A DNA stretch of 64,000 nt, taken from the NCBI GenBank assembly GCA_011316305.1, contig SAUG01000040.1:434001-498000 (forward strand). Direction: 5' to 3'. Positions 54,708-64,000 of this stretch are shown here, in pieces. Within the stretch, counting starts at the first letter, position 1. Each line of letters opens with the position of its first letter. Under the pieces are notes generated by a model. The model worked only from the letters and a program-made list of their open reading frames with translations. It was not told the DNA's origin and did no database searches. This DNA comes from Rusavskia elegans (Eukaryota > Ascomycota > Lecanoromycetes > Teloschistales > Teloschistaceae). A program made the position numbers and the translations under genes.

Positions 54708-55979
54708 ATGCCTCGAACTGGCCCTTATTCGAGTGGCAATAAGGACCCTTCCACTGAAAATGGAGGTCTAATGGGTTCGCTATCACGATTTTGGCATGTA
54801 AGTCAATTTGAAGCGCTGCGTCTCTTTGTGAAGACCGTACTGATTGCCTTGTCTGATGCAGCGTTCCTATGCTGCAGATTATACGGGCTTCGTGGTGCTC
54901 TTGGTAGGCTATATGTTTGTACGTCTTCTTGCTAAAGCGCCTGGCTGAGAATGCTCGTACTGACTGGGAACGTGCAGATTCTGACGATAGCCGAGCCCTT
55001 CCACCGCATGTTTTCTCTCGACAATATCGCGATCCAATTCCCTCACGCGGAGATTGAGCGAGTCCCAGTTAGTACGAGCCCACCAAACCTTTTTCCCACC
55101 TCGCTGGCCGAACCCTCCCACATTCGCCCCTTTTACCCACCGGTTATCGAGGTGCATCTGCGAGGGACCTGCTCACCTTTTAGACAGAATACAATATCCT
55201 CTACTCAGCGATCGTTCCCCTGATCATCATCCTGATTTCAACTCTCCTCATCCGCCCCTCGACGATTCCCAACCGCTACCATAAGGCGCATGTCACAGTC
55301 CTTGGGCTGCTCATAAGCCTGATTCTAACATCCTTCATCGCCGATGTGGTCAAGAACGCCGTCGGCCGTCCTCGGCCAGATCTACTCGCCCGCTGTAAAC
55401 CAGCCAAGGGAACCCCGGCCCACCATCTCGTTACGATAGACGTGTGTACGGAAAAAGACCATCACACCTTACATGACGGATGGAGGAGTTTCCCAAGCGG
55501 TCACAGTAGCTTTGCTTTCAGCGGACTGGGCTATCTGAGTCTGTACGTGATGGAATCCACCCTCTCCTCAATCCAAGCTCGGAGATGCTGACCCGAAGAG
55601 AAGGTTCCTAGCAGGCCAGCTCCACATATTCCGCCCGCGCACCGACCTTTTCCGTGTTCTCCTCGCTCTGGCGCCCTTGATAGGCGCGGCGTTGATTGCC
55701 ATCTCCCGCTGCGAAGACTACCGACACGATGTCTACGACGTCACGGTAGGCTCTATCCTTGGCATATCGATGGCATACTTCTCGTACCGCCGCTACTATC
55801 CGAGCCTCAAATCACGACGATGTGATACGCCGTTCCCAAGCCGGGCGCAGACGAATGTCATGGAAGGTGGATCAGGGAAGAGGAGGGATGAGGAGGCAAG
55901 GGTTGGGACCGCGGACGAGGAGGACGAGGAAGAGAGTGAGCAGATGCCTCTGAGGGAATCAAGTAGAGACAGAGGATGA
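54708..55979 (+). CDS. PAP2 lipid phosphate phosphatase, DPP1/LPP1-like
   Basis: Five exons (54708-54797, 54862-54918, 54978-55067, 55184-55542, 55604-55979) sum to 323 residues. Six hydrophobic segments are visible. The catalytic blocks are KNAVGRPRP (C1), SFPSGHSSFAFSG (C2) and SRCEDYRHDVYDVTVG (C3), the phosphatidate phosphatase type 2 signature. The enzyme dephosphorylates diacylglycerol pyrophosphate, phosphatidate or related lipids at a membrane. The C-terminus is a charged acidic tail (DEEDEEESEQMPL). The intron in front of TEYNILYSAIVP is 116 nt, longer than most here. Which lipid is preferred is unknown. Confidence 0.92.
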
Positions 55980-56391
55980 GGAGTATATATCAAGATACTG
56001 TCAATTGATGTACAACAATCACCTCCCGATCCCGGTGATATGGTAGGGCTGATAGGATGTTATCTTAGTGGCGGCAAGCTGCTGAAGCGAAGCCGACTTA
56101 GCCGAGCCTCCGAGCCAGGGGCTACTGTGAGCGTGGGGGTGAAGATGACAACATTCATCCTGTGATTGCTTCGTTTTGACATTCCTATCCAGCATCCTGC
56201 AGTCACCACTCACCACCCACTCATCCAGCAAATCACGCTTTACGACTTCCTTCTTGTGATCATCAATTGAGCCCCCTGCTGATTCGGTTGTAATTCATCA
56301 TATTGAGGTTATCCGATAACCCTACTGCTTGCTCCAACCCTCCTTCTTCATTCTCTCCGCCACCCAATTGAGAAACTGGCATGCTGCCAAT
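55980..56391. promoter_or_regulatory. intergenic and 5' leader of rei1
   Basis: No gene found. It contains the leader of the next gene, including a short upstream frame described separately. Confidence 0.4.
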
Positions 56392-56404
56392 ATGGCTACC
56401 ATAG
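56381..56404 (+). promoter_or_regulatory. 7-codon upstream ORF overlapping the rei1 start
   Basis: An ATG at 56381 opens a frame of seven codons that ends in TAG at 56404, overlapping the ATG at 56392 used for REI1. If it lies in the transcript, it would reduce initiation at the main start. Confidence 0.4.
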
Positions 56405-58167
56405 CCCCAACCAGACCTGTAAATCATGGCCCTCAGCCCATCCCCGTGGCCACTACCACTCAATCCTACGAATATACTTGCAATTCTTGCCAGGTGGCGT
56501 TCAGAAACAATGACTTGCAGCGGACCCATATGCGAGGAGATTGGCAGTAGGTCCAGCCCCTCGCCTGATCCAAAAAAGACTGACGTTGAGAAAGTCGTTA
56601 CAATTTGAAACGTCGCGTCGCTTCGTTGCCGCCCTTGTCTTCCGAGGTTTTTGCAGAGAAGGTCCTCACAGCACAAGCAACTTCTACCGCCGCCGCCGCA
56701 AAAGCCTCCTTCGAAAGACAGTGTACGGCTTGTCAGAAAACATACTACAGCGAGAATGCATACCAGAATCATCTGGGCAGTCAGAAGCATCGACTAAGAT
56801 TGGCTGCCTTAAACAAAGGAGACCCTACCAAGGATCCCGAGACCGACTCCGTTGTCAGCTCAGCATTGTCGCTCGGTGACCCGATCGACCCAGCGCCAAC
56901 TGAGTCGATTGATCCCGAGGCAGAAGCCGAATTTTCAAAGGTGATGGATGGAATCAAGGAAACCAGTCTCGACGATCATAACGTTGTTTCACGACGGCCG
57001 TCAAGGCCCCACCATTCGGGCAACGACGATCGACCAGAACATCCTTTGTCGCAGCCTGCGACAGCCGGCACCACACCAGTAGCGAGTAGACCTAGGTCTC
57101 CCGCTCACACCGCGGGAACAGCACCTTTAAAACAGTGTCTGTTCTGCAATTATGAATCTCCGACGTTCAAGCTCAGTGTACTGCACATGAGCAGGTTCCA
57201 TGGACTTTTCATTCCGGAACAAGCGTATCTTGTTGATCTGGAAGGTCTTGTGGCTTACCTTTATGGCAAGATCACGGAGCTCCATGAGTGTCTTTGGTGT
57301 CACAAATGCAAAGGTTCAACGGAAAGTATACAAACCCATATGCGAGATAAAGGACATTGTAATATTTCGTACGATTCGGAAACTGAGATGATCGAAGTGG
57401 GCCAGTTCTACGATTTCCGAAGTTCTTATTCGGATCCTGAGTCTGACCTGGGCGAGGAAGACGAGGATGAGGATATGAAAGATGTCGATGGGGGTGTGAA
57501 ACTTGGGGGCAGGAAATGCCTCAAGACCGTTATCAGCGATGCCAATGGGGATCTGGAAATACAGGAGGGTGCTGACGAGAATGCTGAGGGCTGGGAAACG
57601 GACAGCTCAGCTTCATCAATAGCCTCCGAGGACCTAACCGCTATTCCTATCGACGATCGTTCCGAAGCTTATAAGAGGCTGCCTTTGAGTCGCCATCACT
57701 CACATACAGATCCGAGACATCATCATCAAATCGACGGCTTCCATTCGCACGCTCATTCCCACCGCGCCGTCTTCAGGGATGATTACGAACTTCACTTGCC
57801 ATCTGGTCGGACTGCGGGCCATCGTAGCCTAGCGCGCTATTACCGCCAGAATCTCCATAATTATCCTAGTGCCGCCGAACGTGTCGAGCGACAGCAGCGC
57901 ATGATCGAGAACGCTCGGTCGGAAGACACAGACGAAGACATGGATGACGATTCTGACCAGCAAGACGGTTCTCGTGGCAGACAGGTCGCTACAAGAGCGA
58001 ATGGTAACCTCAGCATGGTTGGTGTGGCTGACTCCAAGAAGCGAGAACTTCGAGCTGTGGAGAAACGTGATCGGAGAAGAGAACAGAGGGCGCAAAAGCA
58101 GCAGGAGTGGAGTGTTAATAAGAAGGGCAACAACCAGAAGCATTTCCGGGATCCATTGCTACAATAG
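56392..58167 (+). CDS. rei1: REI1-type 60S ribosome biogenesis factor, C2H2 zinc fingers
   Basis: Two exons (56392-56546, 56595-58167) across a 48-nt intron give 575 residues. The first zinc finger (YTCNSCQVAFRN...HMRGDWHRYNLKRR) is completed only by splicing. A second (CTACQKTYYSENAYQNHLGSQKH), then CLFCNYESPTFKLSVLHMSRFH and CLWCHKCKGSTESIQTHMRDKGH follow. This order is the Rei1/Reh1 (ZNF622) pattern. Rei1 acts in the cytoplasm in late 60S maturation, helping to remove and recycle the Arx1-Alb1 shuttling factors. Acidic and His-rich inserts (HHSHTDPRHHHQ) lie between the fingers and a basic C-terminus (KKRELRAVEKRDRRREQRAQ). Confidence 0.94.
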
Positions 58168-58391
58168 ATTGTATTGGAGACTTGGCCCCTTCTGCTGTTT
58201 GCGAGGAAGATATAAAGTGGATGGGTCTGGAAGTGGATCATTGTAGATAGAAAGAGTCTTCTATACGAATTATCCTCAAGCTCCTTCAAAGTCTTTCACG
58301 GAGAAAATCTATTACTACGTATTGACTAGACGCCTCGACTCGGCAGATATCAGCAATCAACTTTTCATGCAAAGATGCCCCATCACAATCA

Positions 58392-60286
58392 TTATTTCCT
58401 CGCCAGATTACTATGCAACACATGTTCCCTCATCGCCAAACTCACCGCCGCCCCTAACACCCCTATCCCCAAAGTCGTCAGAAATACACCCCGGAGCGAA
58501 TCCATATAACAATCCATCGCATCTTCTTTCAACCCCGGCGGCAGCTTCCCAATCTCATCCAGACTATCCCTCAGTTTCTCCACATACTTGTTTTGGTCCG
58601 AGCCCGGGAGACCCGAGAAGCGGGATTGTAGTTTCAGGTTGAGGATATTTTGGAACACGGCGCTCGCGACGGCGATGCCGATTGTTGAGCCGGTGCTGCG
58701 GAAGGCGTAGGAGGCGGAGGTTATGACGGCTTGGTTTGCGTGGGAGACGGCGGCGATGAGGGCGAGGAGGGTGATGGTTAGCATGCCCGAGTAGCCGATA
58801 CCTGGATCAGTGAGTGATCTTTCTTGTGGTATCGAAGTGCGGGAGGGATGTCGTGGTGTCAGAATTATGACGTACCGCTGAGGAGGAAAGCGATGAAGGG
58901 TTGCCATGAGGGGGTTTCCAGCTGGAAGGATGCGTACATGGCTAGGGAGATGAGGAGAATGAGTTGGGAGGTGATGCTTAGGTAGTAGTAACGGCCGGTT
59001 TTTCGCATGATGAGACCGCTGGCTACGCTGCCGATGCCGACTAGATTGTTTGACCGTGTCAGCGTGTCCTCTCTCAGGTAATTGGCAGAATACCGAGATT
59101 TGTTTTGGGAGTACAAACTGCTGGGGATCAAAGGCTGCCAATCATTGGGTTTCCAGTAACGCCATACTTAGGGTATAGAGAGGTAACGAGCCAGGAATGA
59201 TGCCTTACCTCCAACAGATGCTGGGATAAGCCTTGCGCCAGCGGCGGTTGTAGATAAGCCCTTGACCTGGAAATAAACCGGGCCGTAAAAGAGGATTGAG
59301 AATTGACACATCGTAGTAAACCAGTTGGTAAGACAAGCGGAAAGGACGGTGCGGTCCATAAGCAGGCGGACTGGGATCACAGGCTCGGAGGCGTAGTTTG
59401 CCTCAATAATTATGAAAACCACTAGAGAGACGGCTGAAAGAGAAAGGGACACGAGGACCAAAGGCGAGGTCCAGGGGACTATGTTACCCCCTGAATTAAT
59501 TCCCAACAGTAGAAGAACGAGAGTGCTAATGAGAGTGAGAGCACCCAGATAGTCGATACGCTTCCACGCAGACTGATCGCTGGGCTTGATAGGAATATGG
59601 ACAGTGAAGAAAACCAAGATACCCGAGATGACAGTCAAAGGGACCTGGATCAAGAATGCAATACGCCAACCCCAGATATCGTTGATCCAGCCCCCAAAGA
59701 CTCCACCTAGGCCTGCACCTATACCATAGAAGATATTGCCAATGCCTTGCCACAAGCCTCGCTTCCGAAGCGGCACCAGGTCGGAGCCTACAAAGGTAGT
59801 GATGGCGGTCAATCCACCCCCTCCCATACCAGCAACGACCCTGCCCAGGATCATGGTCCACTCATCCTGTGCAAGACCGCAGATCAGGTTCCCGGCGGCG
59901 AAGAAGACATTAGAGAAGAGTAAGCCTGCCCTCCTCCCCAGTATATCCGTCAATCGACCGCTAAGAGGCTGAAGGGCAGCATTAGCAATAAGATAGGCGG
60001 ACGCAAGCCACGAAAGTAGCGAGAGGGAATGAAAGGAGGTAGATATGGGAGCCGAGAGCGTTGCAATGATGGTCGAGTCCAAAGCTGCAAGGAAGCAGCC
60101 AAGCCAGATGCTCCCCAGCACTACCAGCAGCTTGCCAGTTGTAGGTTCCTCGGCAATGGGAGTGTCATCGTCCTTAGGGAGATGCTGCGGAGGGTGGATG
60201 GCTCCATCGTCTGACTTGCTGGCCCTTTGACCGAGGAGTGGACTCGTTTCCGAGGGGGACTCGTTGAATTCTTCCTCCGAGGTCAT
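58392..60286 (-). CDS. MFS transporter, DHA2/vacuolar basic amino acid (Vba/Fnx1) type
   Basis: Three exons (60286-59209, 59040-58876, 58801-58392) give 550 residues; the first ATG in frame is at 60286. After an acidic cytosolic start (TSEEEFNESPSETSPLLG) there are about 14 membrane helices. MFS motif A appears as GRLTDILGRRAG, and the drug/H+ antiporter motif LGRVVAGMGGGGL follows. The DSTIIATLSAPIS segment in the first helix is typical of the Fnx1/Vba branch, which moves basic amino acids into the vacuole; an N-terminal ETSPLLG dileucine-like signal fits vacuolar sorting. A drug transporter cannot be excluded. The first intron is 168 nt, the second 74 nt. Confidence 0.9.
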
Positions 60287-60938
60287 TTCGGTTTTATGGA
60301 TGTGACCAACGCATGAGTGGTGGAATTGATTCAATGACCGCCAAGACGGGATGATCCAGGGACCACGACTTTAACTCCATTGATCCTAGTCTGAACCACC
60401 GGACGCTAGCTGTTTTGGCAAGCACTCTCCACCACCCTTCGATCTCTTCTTCAACTTGTCTCTTTTACCAATCTCTCCAAAGTTCGCTCGAGGATATCAT
60501 ACCACCCCCAACAGTACGGACGGGATCTTTCAACGGTACTCAGGACGTCGGTCTTCGCTGCTAAAACTGCCTGTCTAAGTCTGGTGGATGTCAGACTCAG
60601 ACGAAGCAAATGGATTCATTGGCTCCCCTCTTTCTTGCCGTGATCTTCGGACATGTTCGTGAAAGCTAGATCTGCACAGCAATGACGATGAACCAGTGGC
60701 AGTTGCAACCTTCATATGTATCCTCTCCACTCTTTTTGCTTTCCGTGGGATTTGATGCCGAAATCCACCCTCGAATGATACAATCATGCAGATTCGAGGC
60801 TGTTCGTTCCGATTGTTATTGGCCTATCGTACGTGGCGTCGTGTTTAATAGCCCAGCAATGCCTCTTAAACGCCGCTGTGCTACCGTCTTGCCTTTCCTT
60901 CAAGCTTCAGGAAGAGCATTTCCTTAACGGCCTTTTCA
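60287..60938. promoter_or_regulatory. divergent promoter, MFS transporter and NCS1 permease
   Basis: These 652 bp separate two transporter genes that start in opposite directions. A shared control region is possible. No coding evidence. Confidence 0.4.
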
Positions 60939-63306
60939 ATGGCTAGGATACGTTATTTCTATGATAATTATGTCTTCCTTCAGCCCAAAGAACAGAGTTA
61001 TACTTTGTCGCGATGGACCAGTGATGATCTGAGTCCAGTACCCAAGTCAAAGAAGAAATGGGAATGGTATCATGTCGGAGGCTTTTGGATTGCTGAAGGC
61101 TTCTCCGCTGCTCAGGTCCAAACCGCATCGGCCGCTGTCGCTGTGGGACTCAATCCCCGATTGGCCCTGGTGGCCTACTTCATTGGCAATTTGATCATCG
61201 CCGTTCCGTGTTGTGGAAGTGGCTATATCGGATCCAAATACTCTGTCAACTTCCCTGTTATCGCCAGAGCGTCTGTACACTATCTTTCCATTTTCTATCG
61301 ATCTTGACTAAAGCCTCAATTCTAGTGCATTCGGCTTCTGGGGATCTTTCCTGGCCATTGTGGTCCGTATGGCTGTTGCTCCAATCTGGTAAGCCTACAT
61401 TTCGGGTGCAAGAATTATCCCGTGCACTGGTGCGTCATCCGATTTGGCTGGCGTCGAGGTATCGGGAGCCGAGCCCGCCGGTCGAACGGATAGCTAAACA
61501 TTTGGATGTACAAACTAAACATGCAATGCAAGACGAAAAAGTTCCGCTGACTGGATTATAATGCAGGTTCGGGGTAAATCTTTCCTCGCCTTCTGGGCTA
61601 TGGCCGTCCCGAATCCTACAGAGATGCTTACTCTTCCACTGAAACGGAAGGACAGCACTGATCGTGGGAATATAGATCCAAGGATACACCGGTGGTCTTG
61701 CCGTCGAGGCCATGATTCAGGCAATATGGCCCTCCTTTCTACAGTGGCATCACAACGATTTCCCTCCAAGTGCTGATATTACCCCTGCCACGTTGCTAAG
61801 CTGTGTCATATTTTGGCTTCTGTCGCTACCTTTTCTTTACTTGAGCACCCGGAGGCTCCGCTGGGTTTTCATCGCAAAGATTGCGACCATGCCTTTCCTT
61901 TGGGTGGCCTTATTTACTTGGGCGTTGACCGCTGCTAATGGATTCGGTCCTCTTCTGTATACCCCGAGCAAGCCAATGAATGGCATGTCAACAGGCTATC
62001 TATTTTGTTACGCTATCACGGCGTCTTCATCCGGAGCGAACTGTAAGTCTCCAATTCCAAAGGGCAGATTACGGTTGCTGACCATTACGATAGCACTAGC
62101 TGTAAACATGCCTGATCTCACGCGGTTTGCGCGCGATCCTCGATCATCCACAATTGCACAGGCGATTGGGCTACCGGTGGCGCTAACATTGAGTAAATCG
62201 AAATCACGACTGTAGTCCATCTTGATTTTGATGCTAACACATCTCAGCATATGTTCTTGGAGGTTGGTAAGATTGGATCGGAAGCGTGCCGAAAGCTTAC
62301 AGTGCCTATCAGTTACCCTGGCTGCAACTTCGCAAGTTCTATATGGCCAGATCTATTGGAACCCGCTAGAAATGATTCAGGTCTGGGACAATAGGCCTGC
62401 GAAATTCTTTGCTGCACTCCTGTAAGCGCCGTCCATGTGTTTACTTGCTCCTCGAAGATTGACCTACATAACAGATTTGCTTTTGCAGCTATAACCACAA
62501 GTCGGTTTTAACATAGTGCCTCGGATAATAGCTTGCTGAGGCCATCTAGATGTTGCTGCCAACTCGATATCATTTGGCAATGATCTTACGACTCTGTTTC
62601 CGAAGCATATAAACATAAGGTGGATTCCTCAGTCGGAGAATCCGCCATCCAGACTGATCCATTACTTAGGCGGGGACAGTACATATGCGCTGTTCTAGGC
62701 TTTGCAATCTGCCCGTGGAAAATTGAGAAGGCCGCGTCAAATTTCCTGGCGTTCTTGAATGGTTACTCGATCTTCTTAGCGCCACTTTCTGCTGGTAAAT
62801 TCGAGGTCACTATCTTTCAGTACGGTTGAATTAATCCTTCCTAGTCATGCTAACTGACTTCTATTTCGTGCGTCGCATGAGTGGCTACAACGTATCACAG
62901 CTCTATACGCCAAAAGGACTTTACTGGTATAGCCATGGAGTCAATTGGCGAGCTATAGCTGCGTTCTTTTGCGGAATGCTCCCTCTGCTTCCAGGACTGA
63001 TCCATCAAATTAATCCTGGAATTGGGGGAATTACTCATGGCTACCTCAATTTCTCCTCCCTTGCATGGCTTGATAGCACAACCCTTGCATGGTAGGCTTC
63101 CTTTCGATTTTTTCACTGGTCTTTTCTGATGCTGATTAATTCTTAGTATCTCGTATTACATATTTTCCAGAATTAGACCTTTCCCCAAACGAGCAAATAC
63201 AGAGGATAAAATGTCATGGGCGATCCACGGCCAGGAGGAAAACCAAACAGTCTCGCCAAGCTCTCAGTCCGAGCGTGGAGAGAACTCAGTAATCAAAATG
63301 GAATGA
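60939..63306 (+). CDS. NCS1-family nucleobase/allantoin-type permease, twelve exons
   Basis: Exons 60939-61270, 61326-61388, 61567-61573, 61676-62042, 62094-62192, 62248-62262, 62313-62421, 62475-62500, 62550-62619, 62670-62794, 62845-63091 and 63147-63306 sum to exactly 540 codons. The splice restores family blocks: WYHVGGFWIAEGFSAAQ, NFPVIARAAFGFWGS, IWFGIQGYTGG, AVNMPDLTRFARDP, NVAANSISFGNDLT, LRRGQYICAVLGF-type, CPWKIEKAASNFLAFLNGYSIF and DFYFVRRMSGYNVSQLY. About 12 membrane helices are expected. NCS1 carriers co-transport uracil, cytosine, allantoin or similar compounds with a cation at the plasma membrane. The substrate is not evident. Exons of 7, 15 and 26 nt make simple gene callers break this gene into pieces that look like a pseudogene. 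Confidence 0.88.
61567..61573 (+). other. predicted 7-nt microexon of the NCS1 permease
   Basis: GTTCGGG lies between ATGCAG and GTAAAT. Inclusion gives IW-FG-IQGYTGG with phase kept on both sides; the flanking introns are 178 and 102 nt. Confidence 0.6.
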
Positions 63307-64000
63307 CCGGTGCAAGACCCAGCAAACATGGTGTATATACGACTTTTGTTTGGTATGACAGTACATATGACGACGATCTACTTTTTTCGAATCCCTTCTC
63401 CTGATCAATCGATGAAGGTGACGTCGATGCAGCGCTAAGCCGAACTACCATTGCATAAGAGAAGACCTCAGCTCGATGAGTCATTCAAGTCAGTACAAGG
63501 GGGTCATTTGCTTTGTTGAAGCTCCACCTCATGTGGGCGAAGACTTAGCACGCACATGACTACTGCACGACTGCCCCGAGTTGACCGGATGTGCCGCATC
63601 AGGGCTCGTCATCTCAAAACTCAATCGCAATGTGGGCCACACGGCAATCACCATAAAAGTCAAGAGCCGCGTATGGTTCCGTGTCACTACCACGGTCGTT
63701 GCATCTATGAATGCATACTATAGCAGATGTTCCGTCATAGCCAAGCAGTCACTAAAACGAAAACCAACGTCGAGGTGCCTACTGCAATCTACTCCGTACT
63801 GTGGTAGATTTTCGAAATACCAATCCTGGGACCGGTGACTAAACTCATTGCTTCTCTGAGCCTAAAATCCTGCGACCCGGCTCGATACATCATATGGGCC
63901 TTAGATGCTAAAGCCTTCCTCTACCAAGTGATTACTATATTACGGCCCCTTCCTTAGGACCTTTCTGATTTTCTCCTTCTTAAAGCTGCTACAAGTATAC
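63307..64000. other. right end, no supportable gene
   Basis: Only short frames without domain resemblance are present downstream of the permease. Confidence 0.4.

Noticed and set aside
56263..56790. Minus-strand open frame of 175 codons
   Set aside because: It overlaps the REI1 coding exons and shows no domain; it is a shadow.
60939..63306. Reading the NCS1 permease as a pseudogene with many frameshifts
   Set aside because: A twelve-exon model with GT-AG introns sums to whole codons and restores all family motifs.

Overview
The window comes from a filamentous ascomycete (Pezizomycotina). Genes are dense, lie on both strands and are cut by short GT-AG introns, mostly 48-75 nt. The families are typical of moulds: a membrane-anchored exo-beta-1,3-glucanase (exgD type), a WSC-glyoxal oxidase, an HSPA12-like Hsp70, a Rrd1-type PTPA, a YANK-type kinase, and MFS and NCS1 transporters. 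I cannot place the genus. Most gene models below were spliced by eye, choosing introns that keep frame and restore family motifs; most exon sums came out as whole codons.

Layout. 0-7 kb is the unusual end. It holds the N-terminal part of an AZUL/HECT ubiquitin ligase running off the left edge, frame-broken membrane-protein genes, a small secreted protein and one MITE copy. 7.6-28.9 kb is mostly housekeeping: Rrd1/PTPA, two long uncharacterised nuclear or coiled-coil proteins, a SNF2 ATPase, a UBC8-type E2, an F-box protein, a Pro/Thr-rich small protein, an Hsp70-like protein and a coiled-coil protein. 29-40 kb holds an epoxide-hydrolase-like enzyme, a three-WSC glyoxal oxidase, a 2.4 kb stretch with no supportable gene, a small conserved protein and exgD. 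41-53 kb has the YANK kinase, a second MITE copy just upstream of a Dhr2-like helicase, a stand-alone NIF3-like domain, GUP1, a different MITE with perfect long inverted ends, and a 1019-residue unknown protein. 53.7-63.3 kb has MED7, a PAP2 lipid phosphatase, REI1, a vacuolar-type MFS transporter and a 12-exon NCS1 permease.

The genes do not form one pathway. Ubiquitin functions recur (HECT E3, UBC8 E2, F-box), but no physical grouping suggests a cluster. I saw no biosynthetic cluster, CRISPR, rRNA or convincing tRNA. The most unusual signals are in gene architecture: predicted exons of 7, 8 and 15 nt, two stop-free introns whose lengths are multiples of three, a 36-nt intron, a GC-AG intron, two MITE families with TA target sites, and several single-base frame breaks near the left edge. 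I found no convincing new biological system.
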